DNA of 64,000 bases from Homoserinimonas aerilata. GTDB lineage: Bacteria; Actinomycetota; Actinomycetes; Actinomycetales; Microbacteriaceae. Below the pieces are notes generated by a model, which saw only the letters and a list, made by a program, of their open reading frames with translations, was not told the origin of the DNA and ran no database searches. The DNA is taken from NCBI RefSeq assembly GCF_006716125.1, contig NZ_VFOM01000001.1, positions 744,001 to 808,000 on the forward strand. Direction: 5' to 3'. Shown here piece after piece: positions 1 through 10,495 of this stretch. The first letter of the stretch is position 1, and the number at the start of each line of letters is the position of its first letter. A program made the translations under genes and the position numbers.

Positions 1-458
1 CAGCCACGATCGAGGTCGCGAAGAGCGGCAGGGCCAACACCAACGACGCCCACGTGCTCCGCTGCATCACCGCAGGGCGATCCGGCGTTTCGCAGCCGAG
101 CACCCCAGAGGATTCAGGATCGTCTTCTGTCGTGCCGCCCGTGACCACAACTCCGACGAAGACGGCAGCGCTCAGCGGTAGCGACGGATACTTCCTCGGC
201 CTGTTGTGGGACGCTCAGGTCGTTGGCGCCAAGACTGACTACACAGTTCTGCTCGACGGTCAGCCGTTCAGCATTACTGCCGTGAACGAGTACGCCAAGG
301 ATCGTCTCCAGCTCTACCCTGAGCAGTTCGTCGGAGTGTCTGTCGGCAACAAGGTCCTGGAGATCTTCGACGGAACGACCCTCGTCATCTCGCAGCCCCT
401 CCGGATCACTGACGATGTCAATGCCCCCAGCGTGAATCGCAAGGTGTTTGCACGATGA
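1..458 (+). CDS. Partial C-terminal part of a secreted/surface protein in a SipW-type operon
   Basis: The reading frame is open from the window edge (first full codon at position 3), so the 5' end is missing and the GTG at 54 is probably internal. The visible part has a Ser/Thr/Pro-rich linker (PPVTTTPTKT) followed by a roughly 90-residue domain with hydrophobic, beta-like spacing and no C-terminal membrane segment. The stop overlaps the next start (ATGA at 455-458), as at each junction of this four-gene operon, which contains a SipW-type signal peptidase. I infer an exported protein, possibly a SipW substrate like the last gene of the operon. The family is not recognised. Confidence 0.6.
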   Translation, partial: ATIEVAKSGRANTNDAHVLRCITAGRSGVSQPSTPEDSGSSSVVPPVTTTPTKTAALSGSDGYFLGLLWDAQVVGAKTDYTVLLDGQPFSITAVNEYAKDRLQLYPEQFVGVSVGNKVLEIFDGTTLVISQPLRITDDVNAPSVNRKVFAR

Positions 459-1297
459 ATCTTCTGTCCAAGCTGTGCGGAGTGGCCATCATCGGGGCTG
501 CGCTCGTACTCGCACCCGTCACCTCCGCGAACGCCTCACCCGGCGGCGTCGAGGTGAGCGGTGATGGCACCAGCTACGGCTCCAGCTACCCGGGCGCACT
601 GTTCGACGACATCGACACGATGGTGCCCGGTGACGCCCAGGCCGCCACCTTCTATGTGCGCAACTCGAGCATCGAGCCCGGCTTCCTACGCATCACCATG
701 CGCGACGTCGTCGCCTCGGATGCGGATCTTGCGGATGCCCTCTCCGTCGCCCTGTTCACCAGTGAAGAACAGGGGCGCCCGGCGAGTCTGTCCGAAGCGA
801 CCCCGTGCCGGGTGCTCATCCAAGGTCAGCGCGTGGAACCGGGCGAGGTCGTGCCCGTGCAGTCATCCCTCGTTCTCGGCCAGCTCGACGGGCAGAAGGG
901 GCAGGCGGCCACCGCATCCCTCGCCATCCAGGTTTCCCTCAGCGGTGTGCCCATGATGTCGCTGCCGCTCACCCAGTGCAGCTCAGGCACCACAATCCCC
1001 GTGACGCCCGGCACTCCGCCGACGACACCCACCGGAACCCCGGCGGCGATACTCGCGCCCGGCGCCGGATTCTCCGACGCGCTCGGACCGCAGGTGCCCA
1101 CCATCGACGGCAGCGACATCGAGCTGCCCGTGCTCAACCTGCCAGGGCTGCTCGGCATCGACCCCAACACCTGGCACCTGTTCGAGGAATACCTGATCCT
1201 CATCCCGATCGGCGCATCCGTGCTGGGCGCGCTTGTCTTCGCCGCCATCGGCCGACGCCGACGCCGCACCGAGACACCAACAGAGGAAGCAGCATGA
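455..1297 (+). CDS. Exported, membrane-anchored surface protein of the SipW operon
   Basis: 280 residues. It has a Sec signal peptide (residues 1-27, ending in Ala-Asn-Ala), an extracellular region with one cysteine pair, a Thr/Pro-rich stretch (about 180-195), and a C-terminal transmembrane helix (about 245-266) followed by an RRRRR stop-transfer tail. The N-terminal domain around residues 45-80 (PGDAQAATFYVRNSS) resembles the beta-sandwich repeats of TasA/camelysin-like proteins, but this is a visual resemblance only. It overlaps its neighbours by 4 bp on both sides, so it is translationally coupled to the signal peptidase. By position it could anchor or assemble the SipW-processed subunit, as TapA does for TasA in Bacillus; that role is inferred. 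Confidence 0.75.
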   Translation: MNLLSKLCGVAIIGAALVLAPVTSANASPGGVEVSGDGTSYGSSYPGALFDDIDTMVPGDAQAATFYVRNSSIEPGFLRITMRDVVASDADLADALSVALFTSEEQGRPASLSEATPCRVLIQGQRVEPGEVVPVQSSLVLGQLDGQKGQAATASLAIQVSLSGVPMMSLPLTQCSSGTTIPVTPGTPPTTPTGTPAAILAPGAGFSDALGPQVPTIDGSDIELPVLNLPGLLGIDPNTWHLFEEYLILIPIGASVLGALVFAAIGRRRRRTETPTEEAA

Positions 1298-1908
1298 GCG
1301 AGAGGCGCACCGCCCGAGACCAGGCGGAGAAGAAGCCCCGCGGGCTCATCTACTACATCGGCGTCGGCCTGAGCGCAGGCCTGCTCGCCTTCGTTCTGCT
1401 CATCGGCGTGCTTGTCATCGTCGTGCCAGCCGCCACAGGCTCGACCCCCATGACCGTGCTCACCGGATCGATGGAGCCCACCTACCCGCCGGGCACGCTC
1501 ATCATCGTCAAGCCGCTCGACGCGCAGGAAGTCCGCATCGGCGACCCCATCACGTACCAGATCGAATCCGGCAAGGCCGCCGTCGTCACCCACCGAGTGA
1601 TCTCCATCTCACACTCGACCAACGGTGAGCTCGCCTTCACCACGAAGGGCGACGCCAACGGTGCCGCGGATGCCCTGCCCGTGCAGCCCGTGCAACTCAA
1701 GGGCAAGGTCTGGTACAGCGTGCCGTGGATCGGCTACGCCAACAATTTCGTCAACGGCGAAGCCCGCAGCTGGCTCGTGCCCGCAATCGCGGTCGGACTG
1801 TTCCTGTACGCGGGATACATGCTCGCCAGCGGCATCGCCACATCGATGCGGAAGCGGCGTGCCGAGACCACGCCCCAGGAGCAGCCCCAGGAGCAGGAGG
1901 AATCATGA
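1294..1908 (+). CDS. sipW: SipW-like (ER-type) signal peptidase I
   Basis: 204 residues. It is a membrane-bound serine peptidase that removes signal peptides on the outer face of the membrane. There is an N-terminal transmembrane helix (about 20-46), the nucleophile motif TGSMEPTYPPG with Ser59, and His100 in VTHRV where the bacterial P-type enzymes have Lys. That Ser-His arrangement, plus the downstream TKGDAN box with Asp120, is the signature of the ER/SipW subfamily (S26B). A second membrane helix lies near residues 163-182, before a charged tail. The start at 1294 overlaps the previous stop by 4 bp. It sits directly before an alternate-type signal-peptide protein, its likely substrate. 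Confidence 0.93.
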   Translation: MSERRTARDQAEKKPRGLIYYIGVGLSAGLLAFVLLIGVLVIVVPAATGSTPMTVLTGSMEPTYPPGTLIIVKPLDAQEVRIGDPITYQIESGKAAVVTHRVISISHSTNGELAFTTKGDANGAADALPVQPVQLKGKVWYSVPWIGYANNFVNGEARSWLVPAIAVGLFLYAGYMLASGIATSMRKRRAETTPQEQPQEQEES

Positions 1909-2504
1909 ACAAGTTCACGAAGGCATCCATCGCCAGCGGCGCAGCAATCGCGCTGCTGCTCGGAGGAGCAGGCACGCTCGCGTACTGGAACGACAGCGCG
2001 ACCGTCAACGCCGGAATCGTGACCGCCGGTGAGCTCAGCCTCGAGAGCACAGGCAGCGCCGTGTGGAAGGTCAACAACCAGACCATCACCGACCCCGCAA
2101 CCTTCCGCATCGTTCCGGGCGACACCCTGGTGTTGGAGCAGCCGCTTCATGTGATCGCCAAGGGTGACAACCTGAAGGCAGATCTCCACATCGACTACAA
2201 CTCGCTGGTGGATGTCCCGCGAAACGCGCAGGGGAACACGCTCGGGATGGACATCCTCAACGCCGGGAACCCGAGTTTCGCGTTCGCGGCCGGCGGACTG
2301 TCGGCGGCGCAGTACACGGTGACCTCCGACCAGGCCTACGGCATCCCCACCCAGACCCTGTCCATCACCCCCGGGGCGGGAGGAGTCGATGGGGTGGTCA
2401 CCGCCATCGTGACCTTCACCTTCCCGTCAGGCTCCGGCAACGGCACGATGGACGCCCAACTCGACCTGAGCAAGATCGGACTGATCTTCCAGCAGACGGC
2501 CTAG
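1905..2504 (+). CDS. Alternate-type (SipW-dependent) signal peptide protein, TasA-like
   Basis: 199 residues. The N-terminus (MNKFTKASIASGAAIALLLG followed by AGTLAYW-ND) is the alternate signal-peptide type shared by TasA-like and actinobacterial surface proteins processed by SipW-class peptidases: a long hydrophobic core followed by a conserved TLAYW and an Asn/Asp-Ser pair. The mature part is a single extracellular beta-rich domain with no cysteines, anchor or LPXTG motif. It overlaps the signal peptidase gene by 4 bp and is the last gene of the operon. Related proteins form fibres or surface layers in Bacillus; in actinobacteria the role is largely unknown, so surface assembly here is an inference. 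Confidence 0.85.
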   Translation: MNKFTKASIASGAAIALLLGGAGTLAYWNDSATVNAGIVTAGELSLESTGSAVWKVNNQTITDPATFRIVPGDTLVLEQPLHVIAKGDNLKADLHIDYNSLVDVPRNAQGNTLGMDILNAGNPSFAFAAGGLSAAQYTVTSDQAYGIPTQTLSITPGAGGVDGVVTAIVTFTFPSGSGNGTMDAQLDLSKIGLIFQQTA

Positions 2505-2523
2505 CCGAACGACCGGTATCGCG

Positions 2524-2997
2524 TCAGCGCGCGATGTCGGCGATCGTCGCCGATGTGACCAGCACCAGGTCGGCCGGTGTCAGCTCGATATCGAACCCGC
2601 GGCGCCCGCCGCTGACGAACACCGTGTCGAAAAGTTCAGCCGTCTCGTCAAGGAACGTCGGATGCGACGTCTTCTGCCCGATCGGGCTGATACCGCCCAC
2701 GACATAACCGGTCTTCCGTTCGGCGACGGCAGGGTCAGCCATAACGGCTTTCTTGCCGCCGGCGGCCGTGGCCAGCGCCTTCAGATCCAGCTTTCCCGTG
2801 ACCGGCACGATACCGACAACGAGGCGTCCGTCGACATCCGCCAGCAGGGTCTTGAACACACGGTCCGGCTCGACACCCAGCGCATCCGCCGCCTCCAGAC
2901 CGAAACTCGTCACCGAAGTGTCGTGCTCGTAGGTGTGCGGGGTGAACGGAACTCCGGCAGCCGTCAGAGCAACCGTCGCGGGGGTTCCGTATGCCAT
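2524..2997 (-). CDS. ybaK: YbaK/EbsC-type Cys-tRNA(Pro)/aminoacyl-tRNA deacylase
   Basis: 157 residues, the normal YbaK length. The family hydrolyses misacylated tRNAs such as Cys-tRNA(Pro) in trans. Visible hallmarks are the substrate-facing Lys in RVFKTLL, the GGISPIGQK loop and the C-terminal LTPADLVLVTSA segment. The ATG at 2995-2997 shares a base with the glgX stop (TGATG on the minus strand), so the two are translationally coupled although unrelated in function. A longer upstream extension of the frame lies inside glgX and is not credible as protein. Confidence 0.9.
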   Translation of the reverse strand: MAYGTPATVALTAAGVPFTPHTYEHDTSVTSFGLEAADALGVEPDRVFKTLLADVDGRLVVGIVPVTGKLDLKALATAAGGKKAVMADPAVAERKTGYVVGGISPIGQKTSHPTFLDETAELFDTVFVSGGRRGFDIELTPADLVLVTSATIADIAR

Positions 2998-5036
2998 CAG
3001 TGCGCCTGGAACAGTTGCATCGACGTCGGGGCGACCCTGACGGTGGCGCCCGGCGGATGCTCGTCGGCCTTGATCTCGTCGCGAGCGCTGTCCCACAGCA
3101 GTGTGTACGAGACGACGCCGTCGTGGTGGGGGAGCGTGAAGACCTCGTCCTCCTCCCGGCCCTGCACGATCAGCAGGATGCGGTTGAAATCCTCCACCTC
3201 GGGGGTCGACGCCGCAATGTACTGCAGCGCCCGCTGAGCTGGTGAATCCCAGTCCTCGATTGACATGCTCTCGCCGTCGGAGTTGTACCAGAACATCTCA
3301 CTCGACGACGGAACAGCCTCGCCCTCCCGGCCGAAGCGCACCGGTCGTAGTGCCGAATGTGCCTGCCGCAGCCGCAGCAGTTTCTTCGCGATCCCGAACA
3401 GGTCGTGCTGCCATTCCTCGTGCTCCCACGGCATCCAGCTGAGCTCGTCGTCGTGGCAGTACGCGTTGTTGTTGCCGCGCTGGCTGCGGCCGAACTCGTC
3501 GCCCGCCGTGATCATGGGGATGCCCGCCGACAGCAGAAGGGTGCCCAGCATGTTGCGCATGGCCTTGCGCCGCGCGGTCGTGATCGCCGCGTCGTCGGTG
3601 GGGCCCTCGAAGCCGTGATTGTAGGAGTGGTTGTTGTCGGTGCCGTCGCGCCCCTGCTCGCCGTTGCCGAGGTTGTGCTTGCGGTTGTAGGCGGCCAGGT
3701 CGGCCATGGTGAAGCCGTCGTGTGCGGTGATGAAGTTGACGCTCGCGAGCGGCCCGCGTTCCTCGCTGAAGACATGCGCCGAGCCGGCGAAGCGGCGGGT
3801 CATGCTGCCGATTCCCTCCTCGGCGAGGCCGTGCGCGCGCTCCGTTGCGATGTCTGTGAGCCAGAAGTCGCGCATCCGGTCGCGGTAGCCGTCGTTCCAT
3901 TCGAGCCAGCCCTGCGGGAAGCGGCCCGTCTGCCAGCCGCCGGAACCGACATCCCACGGCTCGGCGATCATCTTGAGGCCCTGCAGCTCAGGGTCTTCGA
4001 CGATGGCCTTCAGCAGCGGATGCTCCGGGTCGAATTCGTGGGAGGCGTCACGCCCCAGCGTGGCCGCCAGATCGAAGCGGAAGCCGTCGACCTGCACCTC
4101 GTTCGCCCAGTAGCGCAGCGAATCGAGCACCATTCGCTGCACCGCCGGGTTCGACGTGTTCAGCGAGTTGCCGCATCCGGTGACGTCGATGTAGTTGCCG
4201 TCGGCGTCCTGCCGGTAGTAGCCGGCGTCGTCGATGCCCCGCAGGGAGGTGGTGGGCCCGCCCGGCCCCTCCTCGGAGGTGTGGTTGTAGACGACGTCGA
4301 GGATGACCTCCAGGCCGGCCTCGTGCAGAAGCTTGACCATGCCCTTGAACTCGCGCAGCACGGCGGCGGTGCCGCCCGACTGGGCAGCGGCGGAGGCGTA
4401 CTCGGTGTGCGGGGTGAAGAAGTTGAGGGTGTTGTAGCCCCAGTAGTTGGTGAAGCCGAGACGTGTGAGGCGCTCCTCGCTCACCGACTGGTGGATGGGC
4501 AGCAGCTGGATCGTCGTCACGCCGAGATCCTTCAGCTGCGCGATCGCCGTGTCGTGGGCCAGGCCGGCGTAGGTGCCGCGGAACTCCTCCGGCACGGCAG
4601 GGTTCAGCTTCGAGATGCCCTTCGCGTGCGCCTCGTAGATGACGGTGCGGTCGAGGGGCACGCGAGGTTTCTCGACGCCGCCCCAGTCGAAGGAGTCGTC
4701 CTGCACGTAGCCGCGCCACTGCCCGCTGGGGCTGCGCACCAGACCTCGCGCGTACGGGTCGATGAGCGGCCGCGCCGAATCGAAGCGAGCCCCGTCGCCG
4801 CCGGCCCTGATCGAATAGCGCGCGCCGTGCCGCAGCTCGGGGTGGATCGCGCTCCACACGTCGTGCTCATCGCGCACCATCGGCGCGGTCGCGACGAGCC
4901 GGTCGGTGTCATCGGGGTCGAAGATGCCGAGCTCCATGGAGGTCGCGCTCGACGACCAGACGCGCAGCTCGCCGCCCGACGCGCCGACGCGCACGCCGAG
5001 ATCACGGAACGGATCATCGGGGAGGGCGGAAGACAT
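2997..5036 (-). CDS. glgX: Glycogen debranching enzyme GlgX
   Basis: 679 residues, typical for GlgX of family GH13 subfamily 11. It hydrolyses alpha-1,6 branches of phosphorylase-limit dextrin during glycogen breakdown. An N-terminal CBM48-like domain (about 1-130) is followed by the TIM barrel with DVVYNHT, GFRFDLA (nucleophile Asp), MIAEPWD (acid/base Glu) and FITAHDGFT (transition-state Asp), then a C-terminal beta domain. The ATG at 5036 is supported by TACTCT at 5043-5048, exactly 6 nt upstream, suggesting a leaderless transcript. The frame stays open far upstream but overlaps the oppositely oriented cysteine desulfurase gene and was not used. ybaK follows with a 1-bp overlap. Confidence 0.95.
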   Translation of the reverse strand: MSSALPDDPFRDLGVRVGASGGELRVWSSSATSMELGIFDPDDTDRLVATAPMVRDEHDVWSAIHPELRHGARYSIRAGGDGARFDSARPLIDPYARGLVRSPSGQWRGYVQDDSFDWGGVEKPRVPLDRTVIYEAHAKGISKLNPAVPEEFRGTYAGLAHDTAIAQLKDLGVTTIQLLPIHQSVSEERLTRLGFTNYWGYNTLNFFTPHTEYASAAAQSGGTAAVLREFKGMVKLLHEAGLEVILDVVYNHTSEEGPGGPTTSLRGIDDAGYYRQDADGNYIDVTGCGNSLNTSNPAVQRMVLDSLRYWANEVQVDGFRFDLAATLGRDASHEFDPEHPLLKAIVEDPELQGLKMIAEPWDVGSGGWQTGRFPQGWLEWNDGYRDRMRDFWLTDIATERAHGLAEEGIGSMTRRFAGSAHVFSEERGPLASVNFITAHDGFTMADLAAYNRKHNLGNGEQGRDGTDNNHSYNHGFEGPTDDAAITTARRKAMRNMLGTLLLSAGIPMITAGDEFGRSQRGNNNAYCHDDELSWMPWEHEEWQHDLFGIAKKLLRLRQAHSALRPVRFGREGEAVPSSSEMFWYNSDGESMSIEDWDSPAQRALQYIAASTPEVEDFNRILLIVQGREEDEVFTLPHHDGVVSYTLLWDSARDEIKADEHPPGATVRVAPTSMQLFQAH

Positions 5037-5042
5037 CGTCCT

Positions 5043-5048
5043 AGAGTA
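5043..5048 (-). promoter_or_regulatory. Leaderless -10 element of glgX
   Basis: TACTCT read on the minus strand, 6 nt before the glgX ATG. This fixes the start at 5036. Confidence 0.55.
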
Positions 5049-5135
5049 ATTGACGACGGTTGACAGTCGGGGCCACCCGCCCGCCCCAACACGGGTCACG
5101 ACAGCCCGATTCGAACAGACACACGAGGAGCGCCC

Positions 5136-6281
5136 ATGCCGGTCTACCTGGACCACGCGGCGACGACGCCCCTTCTGCCTGAGGCCCGCGCGGCCTACAT
5201 CGCGGCCCTCGACCTCGTCGGCAACCCCTCCTCCATCCACAGCCAGGGGCAGGGGGCGAAGCGGATGCTCGAGGAGGCCCGCGAGCACGTCGCCACCTCG
5301 CTCGGCTGCGACCCCATCGAGGTGGTCTTCACCTCCGGCGGGACCGAGGCCGTCAACCTGGCCGTCAAGGGATTCTTCTGGGCGGCAGGGGAGCAGCGCC
5401 GCCGCATCCTCGTGCCCCGCGGTGAGCACCACGCCACGGTCGACGCCGTCGAATGGTTGGAACGTCACGAGGGGGCCATCGTCGAATGGCTGCCGATCGA
5501 CAGCCTCGGGCGTATCGAGGTGTCTGCCGTCGCGGACGCCCTCGACCGCTTCGACGACGTCGCCCTGCTCACCTTCCTGTGGGCGAACAACGAGGTGGGC
5601 ACCATCCAGCCGGTCGAGGAGCTGACGGCGCTCGCCGCCGCGCACGGCGTGCCGGTGCACATCGACGCCGTCTCCGCGTACGGGCATCTGCCGGTGTCGC
5701 TGCGGCAGAGCGGGGCGGATGCTCTGAGCGTCTCCGCCCACAAGATCGGCGGGCCGCTCGGAATCGGGGCGCTCGCGCTGTCTCGCACGGCATCCGTCGT
5801 TCCTCTCATCCATGGTGGTGGGCAGCAGCGGCAGGTGCGGTCGGGAACCCAGGATGCGCCCGCAGCGGTCGGCTTCGGGGCGGCGGCTCGGCATCCGCAC
5901 CGCTCGCTTCAGGGGCTGCGCGACCGGCTCATCGCCGGCGTCCGCAGCGCTGTTCCCGAGGCGGTTCTGCGCGGCGACCCCGTGGACAGGGTCGACAACA
6001 ACGCCCACTTCACGTTCCCCGGCTGTGAGGGTGACTCGCTGCTGTTCCTGCTGGATGCGGCGGGCGTGTCCGTCAGCACGGGGTCCGCCTGCCAGGCGGG
6101 AATCCCCGAGGCGTCGCACGTTCTGCTGGGCATGGGGCTCAGCGACGCGGATGCGCGGGGCGCGCTGCGCTTCACGCTCGGCCACGATTCGACAGAGGCG
6201 GATGTAGACGCGCTCCTCGCCGCGCTGCCCACCGCCGTTGAGAGGGCGCGTCGCGCCGGCTACAACGATCGCGCCGTCTGA
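5136..6281 (+). CDS. Cysteine desulfurase (NifS/IscS family)
   Basis: 381 residues. It is a PLP enzyme that releases sulfur from L-cysteine as a persulfide, here most likely for MnmA 0.7 kb downstream and for Fe-S assembly. It shows the N-terminal YLDHAATTP, the GEHHATVDAVEW active-site His motif, the PLP lysine Lys203 in SAHKIGGP, and the persulfide cysteine Cys319 in STGSACQAG. A Shine-Dalgarno sequence (GAGGAG) sits before the ATG. Cysteine desulfurase followed by mnmA is a conserved actinobacterial pairing, but here a two-gene regulator/membrane module is inserted between them. Confidence 0.94.
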   Translation: MPVYLDHAATTPLLPEARAAYIAALDLVGNPSSIHSQGQGAKRMLEEAREHVATSLGCDPIEVVFTSGGTEAVNLAVKGFFWAAGEQRRRILVPRGEHHATVDAVEWLERHEGAIVEWLPIDSLGRIEVSAVADALDRFDDVALLTFLWANNEVGTIQPVEELTALAAAHGVPVHIDAVSAYGHLPVSLRQSGADALSVSAHKIGGPLGIGALALSRTASVVPLIHGGGQQRQVRSGTQDAPAAVGFGAAARHPHRSLQGLRDRLIAGVRSAVPEAVLRGDPVDRVDNNAHFTFPGCEGDSLLFLLDAAGVSVSTGSACQAGIPEASHVLLGMGLSDADARGALRFTLGHDSTEADVDALLAALPTAVERARRAGYNDRAV

Positions 6282-6290
6282 CGTACGCGC

Positions 6291-6320
6291 TTGACACTCC
6301 ACGTCTTTCACCTGTAAGTT
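6291..6320 (+). promoter_or_regulatory. Sigma-A-like promoter of the arsR-type module
   Basis: TTGACA at 6291-6296 and TAAGTT at 6315-6320 with an 18-bp spacer. This is the best consensus promoter I noticed in the window. A palindrome overlaps its -10. Confidence 0.7.
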
Positions 6321-6334
6321 TCTTCTAACAGGTG
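6309..6334 (+). promoter_or_regulatory. Palindromic operator over the arsR-type -10
   Basis: Arms CACCTGTAAG and CTAACAGGTG (10 bp each, one mismatch) separated by 6 bp. The dyad covers the -10 and the expected transcription start, the classic position for autorepression by the winged-helix protein encoded just downstream. Confidence 0.65.
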
Positions 6335-6351
6335 CAAGCAAAGGAGGCGAT

Positions 6352-6684
6352 ATGAACGGCGAGACGATCTCGGCAGACGAGCTCAGCATCCGTCTCACCG
6401 CCATTGCAAGCGCCCAGCGCATGCGCATCATCGCCCTGCTCTCCGGAGAGAAGCTGCACGTCAGCGAACTCGCCAGAAGGGTCGGCATGTCGCGAGCACT
6501 CCTCTACATGCACCTCACCAAGCTCGAGGAGGCCGGCTTCGTGGCCGGCCATCTCGAACTCAGTGACGACGGCAAGGCCCTCAAATATTTCGAGGTCGTT
6601 CCGTTCACCCTCACCATCGACCCCGCTGCGCTTGTCGCCGCGGTCGCCGCAACGCCGGCCACCACTGAAAGCGAGAACCCATAA
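6352..6684 (+). CDS. ArsR-like winged-helix transcriptional regulator
   Basis: 110 residues, single domain. It has a winged helix-turn-helix (IALLSGEKLHVSELARRVG, then MSRALLYMHLTKLEEAGFV) of the ArsR/DUF5937-like kind. No metal-binding Cys/His cluster is visible, so the effector is unlikely to be an ArsR-type metal. A strong Shine-Dalgarno AAAGGAGG precedes the ATG, and a palindrome overlaps the promoter, suggesting autoregulation. The stop overlaps the next start (TAATG), so it is translationally coupled to a small membrane protein that it probably controls. The physiological signal is unknown. Confidence 0.85.
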   Translation: MNGETISADELSIRLTAIASAQRMRIIALLSGEKLHVSELARRVGMSRALLYMHLTKLEEAGFVAGHLELSDDGKALKYFEVVPFTLTIDPAALVAAVAATPATTESENP

Positions 6685-6929
6685 TGCTGCACGCCGCCGA
6701 AGAGACCCTCCCGTTCTTCTACTACATCCCCTGGTTCGCGTGGATCGCGATCATCGGAGCCATCGTCTGGGGCATCGTCGCGATCATCGGCGCGCTGGGC
6801 GGTCGCAACAAGGGCGTCGAAGAGGCACTCAAGCAGAACACGGCCATCAACGAGAAGCTCATCGAGCGCCTCGACGGTATCGATGGTCGTCTCGGCGCTG
6901 TCGAGAAGACGCTCAACGACATCCCGTAG
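6684..6929 (+). CDS. Small membrane protein with C-terminal coiled coil, coupled to the regulator
   Basis: 81 residues. A short N-terminal segment is followed by one transmembrane helix (about 16-38) with aromatic residues at its edge (FFYYIPWFAW), then a charged amphipathic stretch (about 42-80) with heptad-like Leu/Ile spacing (NEKLIERLDGIDGRLGAVEK). The start overlaps the regulator stop (TAATG). I do not recognise a named family. The layout, a repressor with a one-helix coiled-coil membrane protein, suggests an envelope-stress sensor or partner; that is inference. Confidence 0.8.
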   Translation: MLHAAEETLPFFYYIPWFAWIAIIGAIVWGIVAIIGALGGRNKGVEEALKQNTAINEKLIERLDGIDGRLGAVEKTLNDIP

Positions 6930-6962
6930 CCGGCCCTCGGCGGCCTCCCGGAACAGGGCGCG

Positions 6963-6968
6963 TACACT
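6963..6968 (+). promoter_or_regulatory. Leaderless -10 element of mnmA
   Basis: TACACT ends exactly 6 nt before the GTG of mnmA. mnmA therefore probably has its own promoter and is not only transcribed from upstream. Confidence 0.6.
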
Positions 6969-6974
6969 GTTCCG

Positions 6975-8084
6975 GTGAAGGTTTTGGCGGCGATGAGTGG
7001 CGGGGTTGACTCCGCGGTCGCTGCCGCGCGCGCGGTCGATGCGGGCCACGAGGTTGTGGGCGTGCATCTCGCACTCAGTCGGATGCCCGGCACGCTGCGC
7101 ACCGGCAGCCGCGGATGCTGCACCATTGAGGACTCGATGGACGCCCAGCGTGCGGCGAACATCATCGGCATCCCGTACTACGTGTGGGATTTCTCTGAGC
7201 GTTTCAAGCTCGACGTGGTCGACGACTTCATCGCCGAGTACAGCGCGGGCCGCACCCCGAACCCGTGCATGCGCTGCAACGAGAAGATCAAGTTCGCGGC
7301 GCTGCTGGAGAAGGCGATCGATCTGGGCTTCGACGCCGTCGTCACCGGGCACTACGCCTCGATGGTGACGGATGCGGAGGGCAACCGGGAGCTGCATCGT
7401 GCGGCCGCGTGGGCCAAGGACCAGTCCTATGTTCTGGGTGTGCTCACCGCCGAGCAGTTGGCGCACTGCATGTTCCCGCTGGGGGCGACGCCGTCGAAGG
7501 CGGAGGTTCGCGCGGAGGCCGCCGAGCGCGGCTTCAGCGTGGCGAGCAAGCCCGACAGTCATGACATCTGCTTCATTCCGGATGGCGACACCCGCGGTTG
7601 GCTGGCCGAGCGCGTCGGCGCCGAGCAGGGCATCATCCTGGATCGCTCCGGCGAGGTCGTCGGTAGGCATGAGGGTGCCGCGGCGTTCACGATCGGGCAG
7701 CGCAAGGGGCTCAACCTGGGCGTTCCGAGCCCGGATGGGCGACCCCGTTTCGTGCTCGAGGTGCGGCCGAAGGACAACACGGTCGTCGTCGGCCCGCGTG
7801 AGGCGCTCGATCTGGCTGAGGTCGCGGGGGCGCGGTTCACCTGGGCTGGGCTGCCTCCGGCGGACCCGTTCGAGCCATTCGCCTGCCATGTGCAGGTTCG
7901 GGCCCACAGCGATCCGGTTCCGGCGCAGGCGTGGGTTGCCGACGGCGAGCTCGTGATCCGACCCGATGTGCCGCTGAACGGGGTGTCGACCGGGCAGACC
8001 GCCGTCATCTACGTGGGCACGCGGGTGCTCGGCCAGTGCACGATCGACCGCACCGTGAGCGCGGTGCCCGTCTCCGCATCCTGA
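6975..8084 (+). CDS. mnmA: tRNA-specific 2-thiouridylase MnmA
   Basis: 369 residues. It adds sulfur to U34 of Lys, Glu and Gln tRNAs using ATP and persulfide sulfur. It shows the PP-loop SGGVDS at residues 8-13, the catalytic Cys101 ([12 protein letters not shown]) and Cys199 (DICFIPDGD), plus VTGHYA and the C-terminal beta-barrel with [10 protein letters not shown]. The GTG start gives the typical [11 protein letters not shown]-terminus and lies 6 nt after a TACACT hexamer. The desulfurase at 5136 is the expected sulfur donor. Confidence 0.96.
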   Translation: MKVLAAMSGGVDSAVAAARAVDAGHEVVGVHLALSRMPGTLRTGSRGCCTIEDSMDAQRAANIIGIPYYVWDFSERFKLDVVDDFIAEYSAGRTPNPCMRCNEKIKFAALLEKAIDLGFDAVVTGHYASMVTDAEGNRELHRAAAWAKDQSYVLGVLTAEQLAHCMFPLGATPSKAEVRAEAAERGFSVASKPDSHDICFIPDGDTRGWLAERVGAEQGIILDRSGEVVGRHEGAAAFTIGQRKGLNLGVPSPDGRPRFVLEVRPKDNTVVVGPREALDLAEVAGARFTWAGLPPADPFEPFACHVQVRAHSDPVPAQAWVADGELVIRPDVPLNGVSTGQTAVIYVGTRVLGQCTIDRTVSAVPVSAS

Positions 8085-8133
8085 GGCGCCGTCCGGGTCT
8101 TCGCATCCGGGGTCGCTTGTCGGTGGCGACGTT

Positions 8134-10374
<2,241 letters not shown>

Positions 10375-10440
10375 CGGTGAGCTCGCCCACAACTTCATTC
10401 GGGGTTCGGAAACTGGCTGGTGGCAGGCCATTTGGTGGCC

Positions 10441-10451
10441 CTAGACTCTAG
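10441..10451 (+). promoter_or_regulatory. Palindromic TAGACT -10 region of the DUF1023 hydrolase
   Basis: CTAGACTCTAG is palindromic around its central C and contains a TANNNT hexamer (TAGACT). It is the only promoter-like site in the gap after ligA. Confidence 0.35.
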
Positions 10452-10495
10452 GCACTTACCTGTTTTTCCAGCCCGTGCTTGGGGTGCGTCGCGAT

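Noticed and set aside
3357..5063. 568-codon open frame antisense to glgX
   Set aside because: It mirrors glgX codon positions in GC-rich DNA, has no domain and no ribosome-binding site; glgX has all four GH13 motifs.
10475..10495. GTG start for the DUF1023 hydrolase
   Set aside because: The seven extra residues are polar and precede a signal-like helix; ATG 10496 gives a better N-terminus. The choice stays uncertain.
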